Assembly: GCF_000337815.1 (NCBI RefSeq) | Contig: NZ_AOLN01000004.1 | Coordinates: 186,001 to 250,000, forward strand | Length of the DNA: 64,000 nt | Origin: Haloferax mucosum ATCC BAA-1512 | GTDB lineage: Archaea > Halobacteriota > Halobacteria > Halobacteriales > Haloferacaceae | Direction of reading: 5' to 3' | In this document: positions 62,552 to 64,000 of the stretch, piece by piece | How the letters are laid out: each line of letters begins with the position of its first letter | Position numbering within the stretch: position 1 is the stretch's first letter | Translations under genes and position numbers: made by a program | The notes under the pieces: generated by a model | Told to the model about the DNA's origin: nothing | Database searches by the model: none | What the model saw: the letters and a program-made list of their open reading frames with translations, nothing else

Positions 62552-63040
62552 ATGGCCGAAGCGAACGACCCGGCGCGGATACCGCCCGCGCGAGTAGACC
62601 ACGTAGGAATCGCAGTCGAAGACGTGGACGACGCAGAGCGGACGTTACTCGCGCTCGGGTGCGAACGCGTTCACCGCGAGACGGTTCCAGACGACTCGTT
62701 CGAGTGGGCCACGTACGTCCTCGGCGACGCGTCGCGCCTCGAACTCATCGCGCCAGTCGAAGGCGAGTCGTTTCTCACCGCGTTTCTCGACGACCACGGT
62801 CCCGGTCTCCACCACGTCACGTTGGAGGTGGTCGATATCGACGCCGCGGTTACGGCGCTGGAGTCAGCCGGTGAGCGCGTCGTCGGCTACGCGGTCGAAG
62901 ACGGCTGGACCGAGGCGTTCGTCTCGCCGCAGAATCCGACCGGGGCGCTCTTTCAGCTGATGGAGTACCACGACGACTACGGCGACCGCGGGCCGGACGA
63001 CGCCCTGTACGTCCGCGGAAACCGGTTGGACTCGCAGTGA
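62552..63040 (+). CDS. VOC/glyoxalase-family protein (methylmalonyl-CoA epimerase-like)
   Basis: 162 aa from ATG 62552, with AAGGTG 6 nt upstream. The start VDHVGIAVEDVDDAERTLLA and the second half GPGLHHVTLEVVDIDAAV, with the metal His/Glu pattern and FVSPQNPTGALFQLMEY, fit methylmalonyl-CoA epimerase and related VOC enzymes. It could act on a CoA-ester intermediate of the pathway. Divergent from the LLM oxidoreductase gene. Confidence 0.82.
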   Translation: MAEANDPARIPPARVDHVGIAVEDVDDAERTLLALGCERVHRETVPDDSFEWATYVLGDASRLELIAPVEGESFLTAFLDDHGPGLHHVTLEVVDIDAAVTALESAGERVVGYAVEDGWTEAFVSPQNPTGALFQLMEYHDDYGDRGPDDALYVRGNRLDSQ

Positions 63041-63046
63041 CGGTCG

Positions 63047-63517
63047 CTATTCCGCGCCCGCCTTCGTCTTGATGAGGAACTTCATATCGCCTTCGAGGAC
63101 GACGGTTCCGTCCTGTTTCGTCATGGTCACGTCGAGAACGACGAGTCCGGCGTCGTCCCGACTTCCGAGGTCCTTTCGCTCGGAGACGGTCATCGTCTGT
63201 GAGAGCGTGTCGCCGATGAAGACGGGGTTCGGCAGGTCCATGTAGTTCATGCCGAGGAACGCGATGGCCGTCCGCTCGACGATGCCCGACCGGTAGACGA
63301 ATCCGGTGGACTGAACGAACGTCATCGGACCGTGGGCGATGCGCTGACCGAACTGAGTGTCCTCGGCGTACTCACTGTTCGTGTGGAGTTCCGTCCAGTC
63401 GCCCGAGAGCGCCGAGTGCATCATGAAGTCCGCTTCGGTGACGGTCCGACCGACGCTTTCGAACTCTTTGCCTTCCTCGAAGTCCTCGAAGTAATGCGGT
63501 TCGTAGCTGTATGCCAT
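63047..63517 (-). CDS. MaoC-like (R)-hydratase/dehydratase
   Basis: 156 aa. The hydratase hot-dog fold has VTEADFMMHSALSGDWTELH, then GQRIAHGPMTFVQSTGFVYR containing the H-G catalytic segment and the D-x-x-x-x-H dyad pattern. This module forms the C-terminal oxepin-CoA hydrolase half of PaaZ and also stand-alone enoyl-CoA hydratases. Convergent with the VOC gene (6 nt apart), divergent from the thioesterase at 63614. Confidence 0.85.
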   Translation of the reverse strand: MAYSYEPHYFEDFEEGKEFESVGRTVTEADFMMHSALSGDWTELHTNSEYAEDTQFGQRIAHGPMTFVQSTGFVYRSGIVERTAIAFLGMNYMDLPNPVFIGDTLSQTMTVSERKDLGSRDDAGLVVLDVTMTKQDGTVVLEGDMKFLIKTKAGAE

Positions 63518-63613
63518 ACCGTCACCGTCACCCCCATCGGATAAAGAATTTTACATACCTATCATTCCTGACAGTCGATGCCTACTTGGCGACCTACGAT
63601 GATGTGTGTTCAC

Positions 63614-64000
63614 ATGCCAGACGCAGACGAGCACGCAGAGATACGCGACCGCGCGTCGAACGACCCGTTCTGCGGTCGCGTGGGTATCGAACTCGCGGCC
63701 ATCGGCGAGGGCCACGCGGAGACGACACTGACCGTAGACGAGGACCACCTGAACTTCCACGGAACGCCCCACGGCGGCGTCGTCTACACGCTCGCCGACG
63801 CCGCGTTCGCCGCCGCGTCCAACAGCCATGGCGACGCGGCGTACGCACTGGAGACGAACATTTCGTATCTCGCGGCCGCCGACGTCGGCGATACGCTCCG
63901 CGCCGTCGCGGAAGAGACGCACCTCGGCGGGCGAACCGCGGCGTACGAAGTCGTCGTCTCCGACGATTCGGGTGACAGAATAGCGACGTTCCGCGGCCGC
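63614..64000 (+). CDS. paaI: PaaI-type hot-dog thioesterase (3' end outside window)
   Basis: At least 129 codons, cut by the window edge. DPFCGRVGIELAAIGEGHAE and NFHGTPHGGVVYTLADAAFA, followed by ASNSHGDAAYALETNISYL, are close to PaaI: HGG and the LAD catalytic Asp. It releases CoA from stalled ring-opened or hydroxylated phenylacetyl-CoA products. In-frame ATGs at 63599 and 63602 could start the protein 4-5 residues earlier. A TATA-like AATTTTACATACC lies at about 63547-63560. Confidence 0.88.
   Translation, partial: MPDADEHAEIRDRASNDPFCGRVGIELAAIGEGHAETTLTVDEDHLNFHGTPHGGVVYTLADAAFAAASNSHGDAAYALETNISYLAAADVGDTLRAVAEETHLGGRTAAYEVVVSDDSGDRIATFRGR

Overview
The window is haloarchaeal, most likely Haloferax or a close relative. 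Coding sequence is GC-rich with C/G at third codon positions, and the proteins are strongly acidic. Many starts are leaderless, lying about 25-30 nt after a TATA-like box. Secreted proteins use Tat signals with lipoboxes. Family content (salactin/volactin-type actin, TrmB, HTH_10 and FilR1 regulators, Pst with a long PstA) also fits Haloferacaceae. No rRNA, tRNA, CRISPR array or intact insertion sequence was seen.

Layout. 0-5 kb: end of a surface-polysaccharide/nucleotide-sugar locus (UDP-sugar dehydrogenase, DUF354 protein, a truncated GlmS N-terminus, an asparagine-synthase-like protein). 5-8 kb: a PAS histidine kinase, then an AT-richer islet with small or broken genes. 8-13 kb: an iron-type substrate-binding lipoprotein and a 1054-aa secreted beta-helix protein. 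13-18 kb: a DUF21/CBS membrane protein, an Lrp-type regulator and an APC permease fused to a UspA-like region. 18-22 kb: an actin-like ATPase (salactin/volactin family) with a FlaD/E-domain protein downstream and a divergent AAA+ ATPase. 22-28 kb: TrmB regulator/SMR transporter pair, membrane and secreted proteins, and a membrane-anchored HTH protein flanked by two related exported proteins sharing GAAACGCG-type repeats. 28-30 kb: superoxide dismutase and a coiled-coil protein. 30-37 kb: pstS-pstC-pstA-pstB followed by an AbrB-PhoU protein and a DUF2238 membrane protein. 37-49 kb: corrinoid adenosyltransferase, DICT protein, tandem UspA, coiled-coil protein, FKBP isomerase, hydrolase, zinc alcohol dehydrogenase, a second iron-type lipoprotein, an amidohydrolase and a BtuF-like protein. 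48.6-64 kb: a phenylacetate degradation region.

How genes work together. The phenylacetate region contains a CoA ligase (PaaK), the PaaABC(D) ring epoxidase with PaaD split into a DUF59 protein and a separate zinc-ribbon protein, an enoyl-CoA hydratase, a free-standing MaoC hydratase and a free-standing aldehyde dehydrogenase (possibly a split PaaZ), two PaaI-type thioesterases, an HTH_10 regulator divergent from paaA, and a Liv-type ABC transporter in which LivH and LivM are one polypeptide. No paaE reductase is visible. The two iron-type binding proteins carry matching DtxR-like palindromes directly before their start codons but have no permease or ATPase nearby.
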